Notes: generated by a model not told the origin, from the letters alone. 12,287 nucleotides of DNA from RAM1 sp943372585 (GCA_943372585.1 CALRZF020000082.1:1-12287), one strand, 5' to 3'. Positions 1 through 6,811 are shown, numbered from the stretch's first letter. Program-made: numbers and translations.

Positions 1-1053
1 GCTGCGGGGCTGGGCGGCGTGGTGCAGGCACTGGCGGCCGGCGTGGTGGGGCGCGACCCGCGCGAGGTGCAGCGCCTGACGCTGGAGCTGCTGGCGCGCG
101 GCCGCGCGGTGGGGGGCGGGCTGCACGCACAGGCCTGCGCCGCCATCGAAAACGCCTGCCTGGACCTGAAGGCGCGGCTGCTGGGCGTGCCGGTGCATGA
201 ACTGTTCGGCGGCAGTCACCGCCATGAACTGCCGGCGTACTGGTCGCATTGCGGGCTGTACCGCATCCGCCGGCCCGACCTGTTTGCAGGCAGCGGCGTG
301 TGCGTGCCGCGCAGCCTGCATGACATGCGCCGCGTGGCCGCAGAGGTGCCGCAGCGCGGCTTCCAGGCACTGAAAACCAACCTGCTGTCTTTTGCGCCCG
401 ACGGCACGGCCGATGTGTACATGCCCGGCTTCGCGCGCGGTGCGGGGCATCCGGCGCTGCATGTGGACGCGGCCCTGGTCGAGCGATCGGTTGCGCTGGT
501 GCAGCACCTGCGCGCGGGCGCGCCCGGCACCGGGCTGATGCTGGACCTGAATTTCAATTGCAAGCCCGAGGGCGTGCGCCGGCTTGCCGATGCGCTGGGC
601 AGCGAGCTGGAGTGGCTGGAGGTGGACGGCCTGGATCCCGAAAGCCTGGCCTGGGTGCGCGCGCACAGCCGCGCGCCCATCGCCTCGCTGGAGGCCGCCT
701 ATGGCCGTCAGGCCATCCTGCCGTACCTGCAGGCGCGGGCGGTGGACGTGGTGATCATCGACCCCATGTGGAACGGCCTGGGTGAATCGCTGCGCATGGC
801 CGCGCTGGCCGATACGTTCCACGTCAACGTCGCGTCACACCTGTACACCGGCACGCTGGCCACGGCCATGTGCGCGCATTTCTGCGCCGCCATTCCCAAC
901 CTGCGCATCATGGAACTGGACGTGGACCGCGCGCCGGGGCTGGACGGCCTGTTCCTGGGCGAAGTCAAAGTGCAGGGAGGCTTCGTGCAGTTGCCGGCGG
1001 GCCCTGGCTGGGGCGTGGTGCCCAACGAGGCCGTGCTGACGCGCGCCGCCTAA
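1..1053 (+). CDS. Enolase-superfamily (mandelate racemase/muconate lactonizing type) enzyme, 5'-truncated by window edge
   Basis: The frame is open from base 1, so the true start lies upstream. About 350 codons are present, and family members are usually 370-400 residues, so roughly 30-50 N-terminal residues are missing. Numbering from the in-frame GTG at 19, a K-x-N motif lies at K119/N121, where mandelate racemase has K-x-K. Probable Mg ligands are D176 (LMLDLNFN), E201 and E224 (IASLEAAYG). D248 (IIDP) and H274 (VASHLYTG) look like the Asp-His general-base dyad of the racemase/sugar-acid dehydratase branch. Such enzymes abstract a proton alpha to a carboxylate. The substrate cannot be told from sequence; an acid-sugar dehydratase or a racemase is likely. 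The gene converges on ureD and its TAA overlaps the ureD stop. Family is firm, substrate unknown. Confidence 0.85.
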   Translation, partial: AAGLGGVVQALAAGVVGRDPREVQRLTLELLARGRAVGGGLHAQACAAIENACLDLKARLLGVPVHELFGGSHRHELPAYWSHCGLYRIRRPDLFAGSGVCVPRSLHDMRRVAAEVPQRGFQALKTNLLSFAPDGTADVYMPGFARGAGHPALHVDAALVERSVALVQHLRAGAPGTGLMLDLNFNCKPEGVRRLADALGSELEWLEVDGLDPESLAWVRAHSRAPIASLEAAYGRQAILPYLQARAVDVVIIDPMWNGLGESLRMAALADTFHVNVASHLYTGTLATAMCAHFCAAIPNLRIMELDVDRAPGLDGLFLGEVKVQGGFVQLPAGPGWGVVPNEAVLTRAA

Positions 1054-1898
1054 AGCGCCCAGGTCCTCGGGACCGTCGGCGCCAGGTCCCACAGCCCCGT
1101 ACGCCAGGCCGCGCGCACTGCGCGCAGCAGCGTGATGGCGGGCTCCACGACCGGGGCCACGGCACGCACCGCGATCACCTGCGGCGACGGCGACGTCGCG
1201 CCGGCCAGGCCTGCATCGCCGGCCCGACCGGCAAAGGGATGCGCGTCGATCACCTCGCGTGCCAGCTGCAGCGCACGTTCCCGCCGCTCGCGTGCCAGCG
1301 GCGTGCCGCTGGCCAGAAACAGGGTCGCCACGCACCGGTGTCCGGCCAGGCCCAGCGGGCCGTCCATGAGCCGTGCGTCGTCGGCGGCGATGCGCCCGCG
1401 CTCCAGCCACACGCCGGGCAGTTCAATGTGTTGCAGGAAGGTGCCGCGCATGAACGGCTGGTCTGCGTGGGGCAGGCCGAGCGCCGTCACATCCCAGCCC
1501 ATCAGCTCGGCGCCGGGTGCGATGTCCATGGTGAGCCGGTTTTCTGCGATACAGCCGCTGTAGCACAGCGCTTCCAGCGGCAGCCATTCGATGCGCGCGC
1601 CAGGCGCTAGCGCGATGCGGGTACGCTGCCCGGCTGTTTCGCCGTCGCTGCGGTAAAAGCGGCTTGCGCCCGGCGTGGTGATAAGCCCGTGCGCGCCCGC
1701 GCCGGCTGTGATGTTGACCTCCAGCACGTCGCCACCCACCAGGCCGCTGGGCGGGTGGACCAGCACGTTGTGGCAGATGGCTTCGCCCTCGGGGTACAGG
1801 CTTTGCAGGATGCGCAGCGGCCCGTTGTGGACGTAGCGGGCGACGGTGCGCCCGGCTTCCAGGGTGTAGTCAAGGTCGAGTCGGGCGTGCCAGGGCAT
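1050..1898 (-). CDS. ureD: Urease accessory protein UreD (UreH)
   Basis: The 282-residue product has the normal UreD length and the family's conserved blocks: GPLRILQSLYPEG near residues 26-38, a VHPPSGLVGGD block at about 47-57, TTPGASRFYRS at about 74-84, and an IEWLPLEALCYSG block at about 103-115. UreD is the scaffold that binds urease apoprotein with UreF and UreG to deliver nickel. The ATG at 1898 lies only 9 nt after the stop of the upstream deaminase, so the two are probably co-transcribed and coupled. No clear Shine-Dalgarno is visible. No ureA, ureB or ureC follows: the next gene converges and overlaps by 4 nt. This is unusual, since ureD normally heads a ureDABCEFG cluster. It may supply a urease encoded elsewhere. 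Its presence suggests urea is produced by the pathway encoded here. Confidence 0.9.
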   Translation of the reverse strand: MPWHARLDLDYTLEAGRTVARYVHNGPLRILQSLYPEGEAICHNVLVHPPSGLVGGDVLEVNITAGAGAHGLITTPGASRFYRSDGETAGQRTRIALAPGARIEWLPLEALCYSGCIAENRLTMDIAPGAELMGWDVTALGLPHADQPFMRGTFLQHIELPGVWLERGRIAADDARLMDGPLGLAGHRCVATLFLASGTPLARERRERALQLAREVIDAHPFAGRAGDAGLAGATSPSPQVIAVRAVAPVVEPAITLLRAVRAAWRTGLWDLAPTVPRTWAL

Positions 1899-1907
1899 GC
1901 ACGGAGT

Positions 1908-2408
1908 TTACGTGGCGCTTTGCTGCCAGAACCCCACGTGCGGTGCGCTGGCCTCGTCCACCAGCACGGGGCCGATGCACTCGATGGGATGGGGCGAGGC
2001 GTTGAACACGTCGCGGCACGACAGTTCAGCATCGCGCTGCGTGGCCACGCCGCCGCGAAACACACGCAGGCTCACCGCGTCAATGCCGAACACCACGCGC
2101 TGGATGCCCGACCAGAAAATCGCGCCGGCGCACATCACGCATGGTTCGCCTGACGAATAGATTGTGGCTTTGGCCAGTACGTCGCGGCCCACGCGGGGCG
2201 AAACATTGCGCACCGCGTTGGTCTCGGCGTGGCCGGTGCAGTCACCCGTCTCGGTGGTGTTGCAGTACGCCTCGGCCAGCACCGTGCCGTCGGCCGCTAC
2301 CACCACCGCGCCAAACGGGCGGTTGCCGCGCTCGCGCGCGGTGCGCGACCATTCAATGGCGCGGCGCAGGTAGGTGCCGTCCTGTTCGCTGAATGTGCTT
2401 TCGCTCAT
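1908..2408 (-). CDS. CDA-fold zinc-dependent deaminase, copy 1 (nucleobase/guanine deaminase-like)
   Basis: The 166-residue protein carries the cytidine/deoxycytidylate deaminase signature: H60-A-E62 (zinc ligand and proton-shuttling Glu) and P89-C90-x2-C93 (two zinc cysteines). The N-terminal PFGAVVV strand is typical of guanine deaminase/TadA-like enzymes. The C-terminal half has the block LSCRDVF...GPV...GFW, which is repeated in the second deaminase of this window. It should hydrolyse an exocyclic amino group on a purine, pyrimidine or related ring, releasing ammonia, in the cytoplasm. Its ATG overlaps the TGA of the preceding binding-protein gene (ATGA), and ureD starts 9 nt after its stop. 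This tight coupling links it to uptake of its substrate and to urea metabolism. It is not obviously TadA, whose gene is normally not tied to a transporter. Exact substrate unknown. Confidence 0.85.
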   Translation of the reverse strand: MSESTFSEQDGTYLRRAIEWSRTARERGNRPFGAVVVAADGTVLAEAYCNTTETGDCTGHAETNAVRNVSPRVGRDVLAKATIYSSGEPCVMCAGAIFWSGIQRVVFGIDAVSLRVFRGGVATQRDAELSCRDVFNASPHPIECIGPVLVDEASAPHVGFWQQSAT

Positions 2409-3424
2409 GCCTTCAGCATGCGCTCGGCCCGGGGCGGCAGCATGGACAGGTTGAAGATGCCGTCGGCAGCCGGCCTGGATTTCAGTGCGTAAACCTCAGC
2501 CACGTCGTCTACCTGCTGCTCCAGCACCAGCTTGCGGATGTCGCCCAGGCCGTGGCCGCGCGTGTCGTCTGCCGCCACGTACTGCGACGTGATGCGCCAG
2601 CGCTCCAGCTCCACCGCCTCGTTCAGGATGGGCTCGCGCTGGCGCGTGGCCGCAATGGCCGCCGCCGGGTTGGCAAAGCTTTCCACAATGGCGCGGTTGC
2701 TGGCGCGCAAAAAGGCGGCCACGACCTTGGGGTTTTGCGCAATCAACGCACTGCTGGCCAGGATGGCGTTGCCATACAGGTTCACGCCCGCGTCTGAATA
2801 TTTCAGCACCGACAGCTCGTCTAGTTTCATGCGGGCAAACAGCGACACGGCGGAGTCGTGGAAGTAGGTGGCACCGTCCACATCACCACGCACCACCACG
2901 TTGTCGCGCGCGCTGAAATCGGTGGTGACCCAGTTGAAGACATCAGGCCCGGTGCGCAGCTTTTTGGCCACCATGGGCCAGGCGCGGCGGGTGGACTCCA
3001 CCGCGGCAGCGGCAATCTTCTTGCCCTGCAGGCTCTTGAAGTCGGTGGTGATGCCGCGGTCCTTGCGGCCAATGATGGCAAACGGCGCGCGGTTGTAGTA
3101 CTGGTACACGGCCTGTACCAGCGGTGTGCCGGGGTTCTGCGCGTTGAATTCAATCAGCGAGCTGATGTCCCCCAGACCCAGCTGGTACACACCGCTGGCA
3201 ATGCGCGTGATGGACGCGACCGAACCCGCGCCCGTGTCAATCGTCACGTCCAGGCCTTCGTCCTTGTAGTAACCCTTGGCCTGCGCCAGGAAGAAGGGCG
3301 CGGTCTGGCCGGTGATGCGAAAGTCCAGCGTGAACTTCAGCGGCGTGAGCTTGGGCGAGGCCTGGCTCCATACCGCAGGGGCGGCAAGGGCGGATGAGGT
3401 AGCGAGGAAAAGACGGCGTTTCAT
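2405..3424 (-). CDS. ABC transporter periplasmic substrate-binding protein, NMT1/THI5-like, copy 1
   Basis: The start is ATG at 3424, because GGAG lies 6 nt upstream and the product then begins with a Sec signal peptide (MKRRLFLATSSALAAPAVWSQA, likely cut around residues 20-22). The open frame extends further upstream, to 3538, but without a signal-like N-terminus. The 339-residue product has the NMT1/THI5 pattern: LKFTLDFR, then PFFLAQAKGYYKDEGLDV, then an ASGVYQLGLGD motif. This family delivers pyrimidine-, purine- or sulfonate-like small molecules to SsuBC/TauBC-type ABC transporters. It aligns over its full length with the second binding protein at 6811-7845. No permease or ATPase follows it, so it probably shares the one encoded at 5232-6811. 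Its stop overlaps the deaminase start (ATGA). It is divergent from the Rieske gene across a repeat-rich control region. Confidence 0.88.
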   Translation of the reverse strand: MKRRLFLATSSALAAPAVWSQASPKLTPLKFTLDFRITGQTAPFFLAQAKGYYKDEGLDVTIDTGAGSVASITRIASGVYQLGLGDISSLIEFNAQNPGTPLVQAVYQYYNRAPFAIIGRKDRGITTDFKSLQGKKIAAAAVESTRRAWPMVAKKLRTGPDVFNWVTTDFSARDNVVVRGDVDGATYFHDSAVSLFARMKLDELSVLKYSDAGVNLYGNAILASSALIAQNPKVVAAFLRASNRAIVESFANPAAAIAATRQREPILNEAVELERWRITSQYVAADDTRGHGLGDIRKLVLEQQVDDVAEVYALKSRPAADGIFNLSMLPPRAERMLKA

Positions 3425-3430
3425 GGCGGG

Positions 3431-3434
3431 CTCC
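3431..3434 (-). promoter_or_regulatory. Ribosome binding site deciding the start of binding protein 1
   Basis: GGAG on the minus strand lies 6 nt before ATG 3424. The sequence around the start (GGAGCCCGCCATGAA) closely matches that of the second binding-protein gene (GGAGCCCCCCATGAA), which supports both starts and their common origin. Confidence 0.75.
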
Positions 3435-3524
3435 GGTGGGCGAAAGCACTTGAAAACCCGGCAAACACGCGCGTGCGCCATGCCGGGGCATTCAAGAGCA
3501 ATTTCCGGGCGACGCGCATCAAGC

Positions 3525-3538
3525 TGGTGCGCAAACAC
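3525..3538 (+). promoter_or_regulatory. Shared 14-bp motif TGGTGCGCAAACAC (copy upstream of the Rieske/binding protein 1 pair)
   Basis: The same 14 bases occur on the minus strand at 7921-7908, upstream of the second binding-protein gene. It is a candidate regulator site joining the two transport operons and the oxygenase. The function is inferred only from sharing and position. Confidence 0.4.
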
Positions 3539-3554
3539 TGAACGCTTCTACTCT

Positions 3555-3568
3555 TTGACGCAGATCAA
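3555..3568. promoter_or_regulatory. FNR/ANR-type box (TTGACGCAGATCAA)
   Basis: The site matches the FNR/ANR consensus TTGAT-N4-ATCAA at 9 of 10 specified positions. Its centre (3561.5) lies almost exactly midway between the two divergent start codons (3424 and 3701) and just inside the inner inverted repeat. From a putative Rieske transcription start near 3620 it would sit near -58, close to a class I activator position. An oxygen-sensing Crp/FNR regulator would fit control of an oxygen-consuming Rieske enzyme, but binding is not shown. Confidence 0.45.
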
Positions 3569-3604
3569 TGCAGGTTGTGTGCCAGTGTGCGTTGGCGCAT
3601 GTCT

Positions 3605-3613
3605 TGCTAACAT
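3605..3613 (+). promoter_or_regulatory. Possible extended -10 element for the Rieske gene
   Basis: TGCTAACAT reads as a TGn extended -10 with hexamer TAACAT (4 of 6 to TATAAT). No good -35 lies at the right distance, which would suit an activator-dependent promoter. The predicted start near 3620 would put the inner inverted-repeat arm (3622-3637) at the beginning of the leader. Confidence 0.25.
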
Positions 3614-3700
3614 CCGCAGCGAGAGTAGAAGCGTTCACCCGGGTGTTCCACCTGGCCGGAAATTGCTCTTGGCAACTTTTCCATTCAGGAGCGCTTCACC

Positions 3701-4759
3701 ATGCTGGTTACCCAACAACCCGTTTTCCGCAAGTTCTGGCATGCCGTCATGCCGCTGACCCAGCTTGCATCCGGCCCCCAACCCTTCACGCTGCTCGGCG
3801 AATCCATCGTGCTGTTCCTGGACGCACAGGGCGAGCCTGCTGCGTTGCGTGACCGCTGCTGCCACCGCACGGCCAAACTGTCCAAGGGCTGGTGTGTGGA
3901 CGCACAGGGCCAGGCCTGCGCCAGCGGCAACATCCAGTGCGGCTACCACGGCTGGACGTACGACCGCGGTGGCAAGGTCATCCGCATACCGCAGTACGAC
4001 GAGGGCCGCGCCGTGCCGCCGGATTACAAGACAACCGCCTACCACTGCACCGCACGCTACGGCTATGCGTGGGTGGCGCTGGAAGATCCCATTGCCGACA
4101 TACCGGACATCCCCGAGTTCAGTAACCCGGCGTGGCGCACGATTTTCCAGTTCTATGAAACCTGGAACACCAGCCCCCTGCGCGCGCTGGAGAATTCGTT
4201 TGACAACTCGCACTTCAGCTTTGTGCACCGCGCCACCTTTGGCGTGCCCGATGCACCCCAGCCCAGCAAGTACGAGATCATTGAAAACGACACCGGCTTT
4301 TATGCCGAGACGGTGATCGCCGCCGCCAACCCGGCCCGGTTCCACCCCATCAGCGGTGTGAGCGACGCCGTGACCACGCGGCACATGCGCAACGCGTATT
4401 TCCTGCCGTTCTCACGCCGGCTGGACATTGAATACCCTGGCGTCAATGGCAAGCCGGGGCGGCGCCACGTGATCATCAACTGCTTCACACCCATTGACGA
4501 CGGCCGCATGCAGCTGTGCCAATGGCTGTTTCGCAACGACACCGAAGAAGACTGCGCCGCGCAGATGCTGATCGACTTTGACGACGAGATCACGCGCGAG
4601 GACAAGGACATCCTGGAGTCCACTGACCCGGATGCTGTGGTTGATTTGCGTCGTCGTGGGGTTGAGTATTCGATGGACTCGGACCGGCCCGGCATCCTGA
4701 TCCGGCGTAAATTGATGGAGCTGCTGGCCCGCCATGGCGAGGCCGAGGTACACCGCTAG
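3701..4759 (+). CDS. Rieske [2Fe-2S] non-heme iron oxygenase, alpha (oxygenase) subunit
   Basis: The ATG at 3701 follows AGGAG (3687-3691) by 9 nt. The 352-residue product has an N-terminal Rieske domain with C53-x-H55 and C80-x2-H83. The catalytic domain has D168-x2-H171-x4-H176 (SFDNSHFSFVH), giving the bridging Asp and two iron-binding His. D301 in REDKDILES is a candidate third ligand. Length and blocks (RDRCCHRTAKL, YHGWTYD) match the single-subunit class that includes VanA and the caffeine N-demethylases NdmA/B; Klebsiella HpxD, tied to hypoxanthine oxidation, is also a Rieske oxygenase. It should hydroxylate or demethylate a small ring compound using O2 and electrons from a reductase, which is not in the window. 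The loop between H55 and C80 has 24 residues, longer than in NdmA. It is convergent with the second deaminase, and both end in the same CTAG. Substrate unknown; an N-heterocycle is suggested by context. Confidence 0.9.
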   Translation: MLVTQQPVFRKFWHAVMPLTQLASGPQPFTLLGESIVLFLDAQGEPAALRDRCCHRTAKLSKGWCVDAQGQACASGNIQCGYHGWTYDRGGKVIRIPQYDEGRAVPPDYKTTAYHCTARYGYAWVALEDPIADIPDIPEFSNPAWRTIFQFYETWNTSPLRALENSFDNSHFSFVHRATFGVPDAPQPSKYEIIENDTGFYAETVIAAANPARFHPISGVSDAVTTRHMRNAYFLPFSRRLDIEYPGVNGKPGRRHVIINCFTPIDDGRMQLCQWLFRNDTEEDCAAQMLIDFDDEITREDKDILESTDPDAVVDLRRRGVEYSMDSDRPGILIRRKLMELLARHGEAEVHR

Positions 4760-5235
4760 GTGTGAGCCTTCCAGAAGCCGCGGTGCAGCGCGGCAATGTC
4801 TTCCTCGACCGCAGCGACAGGCCCGATGACCTCTACAGCCTTTTGCCCGCGCGCGAACACCTCGCGGCAGGGCAGGTCCATCGTCGGGTTCTCGTTGTGG
4901 TTGCCCGTGAGCTCCAGCAGGCGTGACTCGGTCATCCCGTACACCAGCCGGCCGATGTGCGCCCAGTACTGCGTGCCCGCGCACATGGCGCAGGGTTCCA
5001 CGGTGGTGACCAGGGTGCATTGCCACAGGTAGTCGGCACTGTAGTTCTGCGCGGCGGTGCGGGCCAGCACCGATTCGGCGTGGTTCACCGTGTCCACATT
5101 GCCCTGCTCGGCCAGCACGGTTTCACCGTCAGGTGCCACCAGGATGGCGCCGAACGGGTGGCGGCCCAGCGACATGGCGCGCCGCGCCACGTCGTTGGCG
5201 CGGCGCAGGTGCCGCGCGGCCTGCTCCGCGTTCAC
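4756..5235 (-). CDS. CDA-fold zinc-dependent deaminase, copy 2
   Basis: The 159-residue protein has H52-A-E54 and P81-C82-x2-C85, the zinc and catalytic residues of the cytidine/guanine deaminase fold, and HPFGAILV near residue 26. It is a paralogue of the deaminase at 1908-2408: the C-terminal block LPCREVF...VIGPV...GFW matches that protein's block. The start is a GTG at 5235 overlapping the permease stop (GTGA). There is no obvious Shine-Dalgarno, so translation is probably coupled to the permease. Ending a transporter operon, it likely deaminates the imported compound or a product of it. The HAE context (VNHAESV) differs from that of copy 1 (TGHAETN), so the two may act on different substrates or at different steps. 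Exact substrate unknown. Confidence 0.85.
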   Translation of the reverse strand: MNAEQAARHLRRANDVARRAMSLGRHPFGAILVAPDGETVLAEQGNVDTVNHAESVLARTAAQNYSADYLWQCTLVTTVEPCAMCAGTQYWAHIGRLVYGMTESRLLELTGNHNENPTMDLPCREVFARGQKAVEVIGPVAAVEEDIAALHRGFWKAHT

Positions 5236-6008
5236 GTGTTTTGCGAACCGCGGTGGGCCCAGCCGGTCGTGCGCTTTTCAATGGCGCTGAACAGCTCATA
5301 CATGATCATGGCCATGGCGCCCACCACCACCAGGCCGGCAAAGGCCAGGCCCATCTGCATGGCCGAGCCGGCAGAGATCAGCAGGTAGCCGATGCCCTCG
5401 TTCGCAGCCGTCATTTCAGACACGGTGGTGCCCACAAACGCCAGCGTGATCGCGACCTTGAGCGAGCCATAGAAGTACGGCATGGAGCGTGGCAGGCCGA
5501 CCTTGACCAGCACGTCCCAGCGCTTGGCGCCCAGCACGCGCAAGACATCTTCCAGCTCGGGCTCCAGCGTGGCCAGGCCGGTGGCGATGTTCACCATGAT
5601 GGGGAAGAAGCTGATCAAAAACGCCGTGAGGATGGCCGGGCCCGCGCCAATGCCGAACCACACCACCAGGATGGGAACGAAAGCCGCCTTGGGCAATGCA
5701 TTGAAAGCCGTCATCAGCGGGTACACGGCGGCGTACGCCAGCCGCGAGCTGCCGATGATGAAGCCCAGCAGCACGCCCACCACAATGGCAATGCCAAAGC
5801 CCGCCATCGTCACCCAGTAGGTGCGCCAGGCATGGCCTGCAATGATCCATTTGAATTCAACCAGCTGCGTCCAGATGCGCCAGGGGCTCGGAAAGATGAA
5901 CTCCGACACGTTGAACGCCGAGCAGATGAACTGCCACAGCGCGATCACCGTCACCAGCAGGATCCACGGCGACCATATTTCGACCTGTTTCTTGTTCATG
6001 GCCATCAT
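5232..6008 (-). CDS. ABC transporter permease, SsuC/TauC-type
   Basis: The 258-residue protein is hydrophobic, with about six likely membrane segments (for example 14-32, 64-87, 110-137 and 218-242). The EAA-type cytoplasmic loop at about 155-173 (VLRVLGAKRWDVLVKVGLP) docks the ATPase. It belongs to the binding-protein-dependent permease family of taurine, sulfonate and NMT1-type importers and should form the inner-membrane channel as a homodimer. ATG 6008 overlaps the ATPase stop (ATGA). The start could instead be one of the nearby in-frame ATGs at 6005 or 5999, but 6008 fits the coupling pattern. It is the only permease in the window, so it presumably serves both binding proteins. Confidence 0.93.
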   Translation of the reverse strand: MMAMNKKQVEIWSPWILLVTVIALWQFICSAFNVSEFIFPSPWRIWTQLVEFKWIIAGHAWRTYWVTMAGFGIAIVVGVLLGFIIGSSRLAYAAVYPLMTAFNALPKAAFVPILVVWFGIGAGPAILTAFLISFFPIMVNIATGLATLEPELEDVLRVLGAKRWDVLVKVGLPRSMPYFYGSLKVAITLAFVGTTVSEMTAANEGIGYLLISAGSAMQMGLAFAGLVVVGAMAMIMYELFSAIEKRTTGWAHRGSQNT

Positions 6009-6811
6009 GTCTTCCTCATGGCACCAATGTGCCCCCGCAGTTCATGAACGATGTCGGTGAATTCCTTGGTGTAGGTGACCTCCAGGTCGCGCGGGCGCGG
6101 CAGCTCGATTTCCTTCTTCACCACAAAGCGCCCGGGGCTCTTGCTCATGACGTACACCGTGTCGGCCAGGAACACGCTTTCGCGCAGGTCGTGCGTGACC
6201 AGGATGACGTTGAATTTCTGCTCGGTCCACAGGTCGCGCAGGATGCACCAGAGCTCTTCGCGCGTGAACGCGTCCAGCGCGCCAAAGGGCTCGTCCAGCA
6301 GCAGCATCTTGGGCTCATGGATCAGCGCGCGGCAGATGCTGGCGCGCTGCTGCATGCCGCCTGACAGCTGCCAGGGGAATTTGTCCTCGTACCCGCCCAG
6401 GCCCACCTTCTGCAGGAGCTTGCGGGCGCGCTCTTCATACTCCTTGCGCTTGGCCTTGAAGTTGCTGCGGTAGGGCTCCACGATCTCCAGCGGCAGCAGC
6501 ACGTTGTCCACCGTGGTGCGCCAGGGCAGCAGGCTGGGCGCCTGAAAGGCCATGCCGCTGATCTTCAGCGGCCCCGTCACCGGCTGGCCGTCGATCAGGA
6601 TCTTGCCCATCGACGGCATCTTCAGCCCGGTGGTGAGCTTCATGAAGGTGGACTTGCCGCAACCGGACGGGCCCACGATGGCGATGAACTCGCCCTGGCG
6701 GACCTTCAGGTCAATGGCCTCCACCGCAAAGTGGTTGGCCGCCAGCAGTTCGTCGTTGTAGGCGAGCCAGACGTCGCGAAAGTCAACGAAATGTTCGTTC
6801 GCGTCGGCCAT
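6005..6811 (-). CDS. ABC transporter ATP-binding protein, SsuB/TauB-type
   Basis: From ATG 6811 the product has 268 residues. It shows a Walker A GPSGCGKST (47-55), Q-loop Gln 90, the signature LSGGMQQR (149-156), Walker B LLLDEP (170-175) with a following ALD D-loop, and switch His 207 (VTHD). This is a complete import ATPase of the nitrate/sulfonate/taurine/NMT1 group, energising uptake through the permease that follows. The start at 6811 gives a TAATG overlap with the binding-protein stop, with a weak AAGAAG just before it. An in-frame start at 6874 would lie inside the preceding gene and add 21 residues unlike the family. All catalytic motifs are intact. Confidence 0.95.
   Translation of the reverse strand: MADANEHFVDFRDVWLAYNDELLAANHFAVEAIDLKVRQGEFIAIVGPSGCGKSTFMKLTTGLKMPSMGKILIDGQPVTGPLKISGMAFQAPSLLPWRTTVDNVLLPLEIVEPYRSNFKAKRKEYEERARKLLQKVGLGGYEDKFPWQLSGGMQQRASICRALIHEPKMLLLDEPFGALDAFTREELWCILRDLWTEQKFNVILVTHDLRESVFLADTVYVMSKSPGRFVVKKEIELPRPRDLEVTYTKEFTDIVHELRGHIGAMRKT

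Larger units (their letters stand above)
3493..3671. repeat. Two nested 16-bp perfect inverted repeats in the divergent control region
   Basis: The outer pair is 3493-3508 (CAAGAGCAATTTCCGG) with 3656-3671. The inner pair is 3539-3554 (TGAACGCTTCTACTCT) with 3622-3637. All 16 positions of each pair are exact reverse complements. Reading outward in either direction, each divergent gene is preceded by the same two elements in the same order. They are 30 nt apart on the binding-protein side and 18 nt apart on the Rieske side. The segment between them also retains partial similarity (GTGTT...CACC). The pattern looks like an inverted duplication of a leader/operator block with a 12-nt difference. 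Confidence 0.9.

Noticed and set aside
3592..3613. TTGGCG (3592-3597) and TAACAT (3608-3613) as a -35/-10 pair
   Set aside because: The spacer is only 10 nt, too short for sigma-70; only the extended -10 reading was kept.
5133..6047. 304-codon + strand open frame opposite the permease
   Set aside because: It is a His/Arg/Gln-rich shadow of the permease gene with no recognisable domain or start signal.
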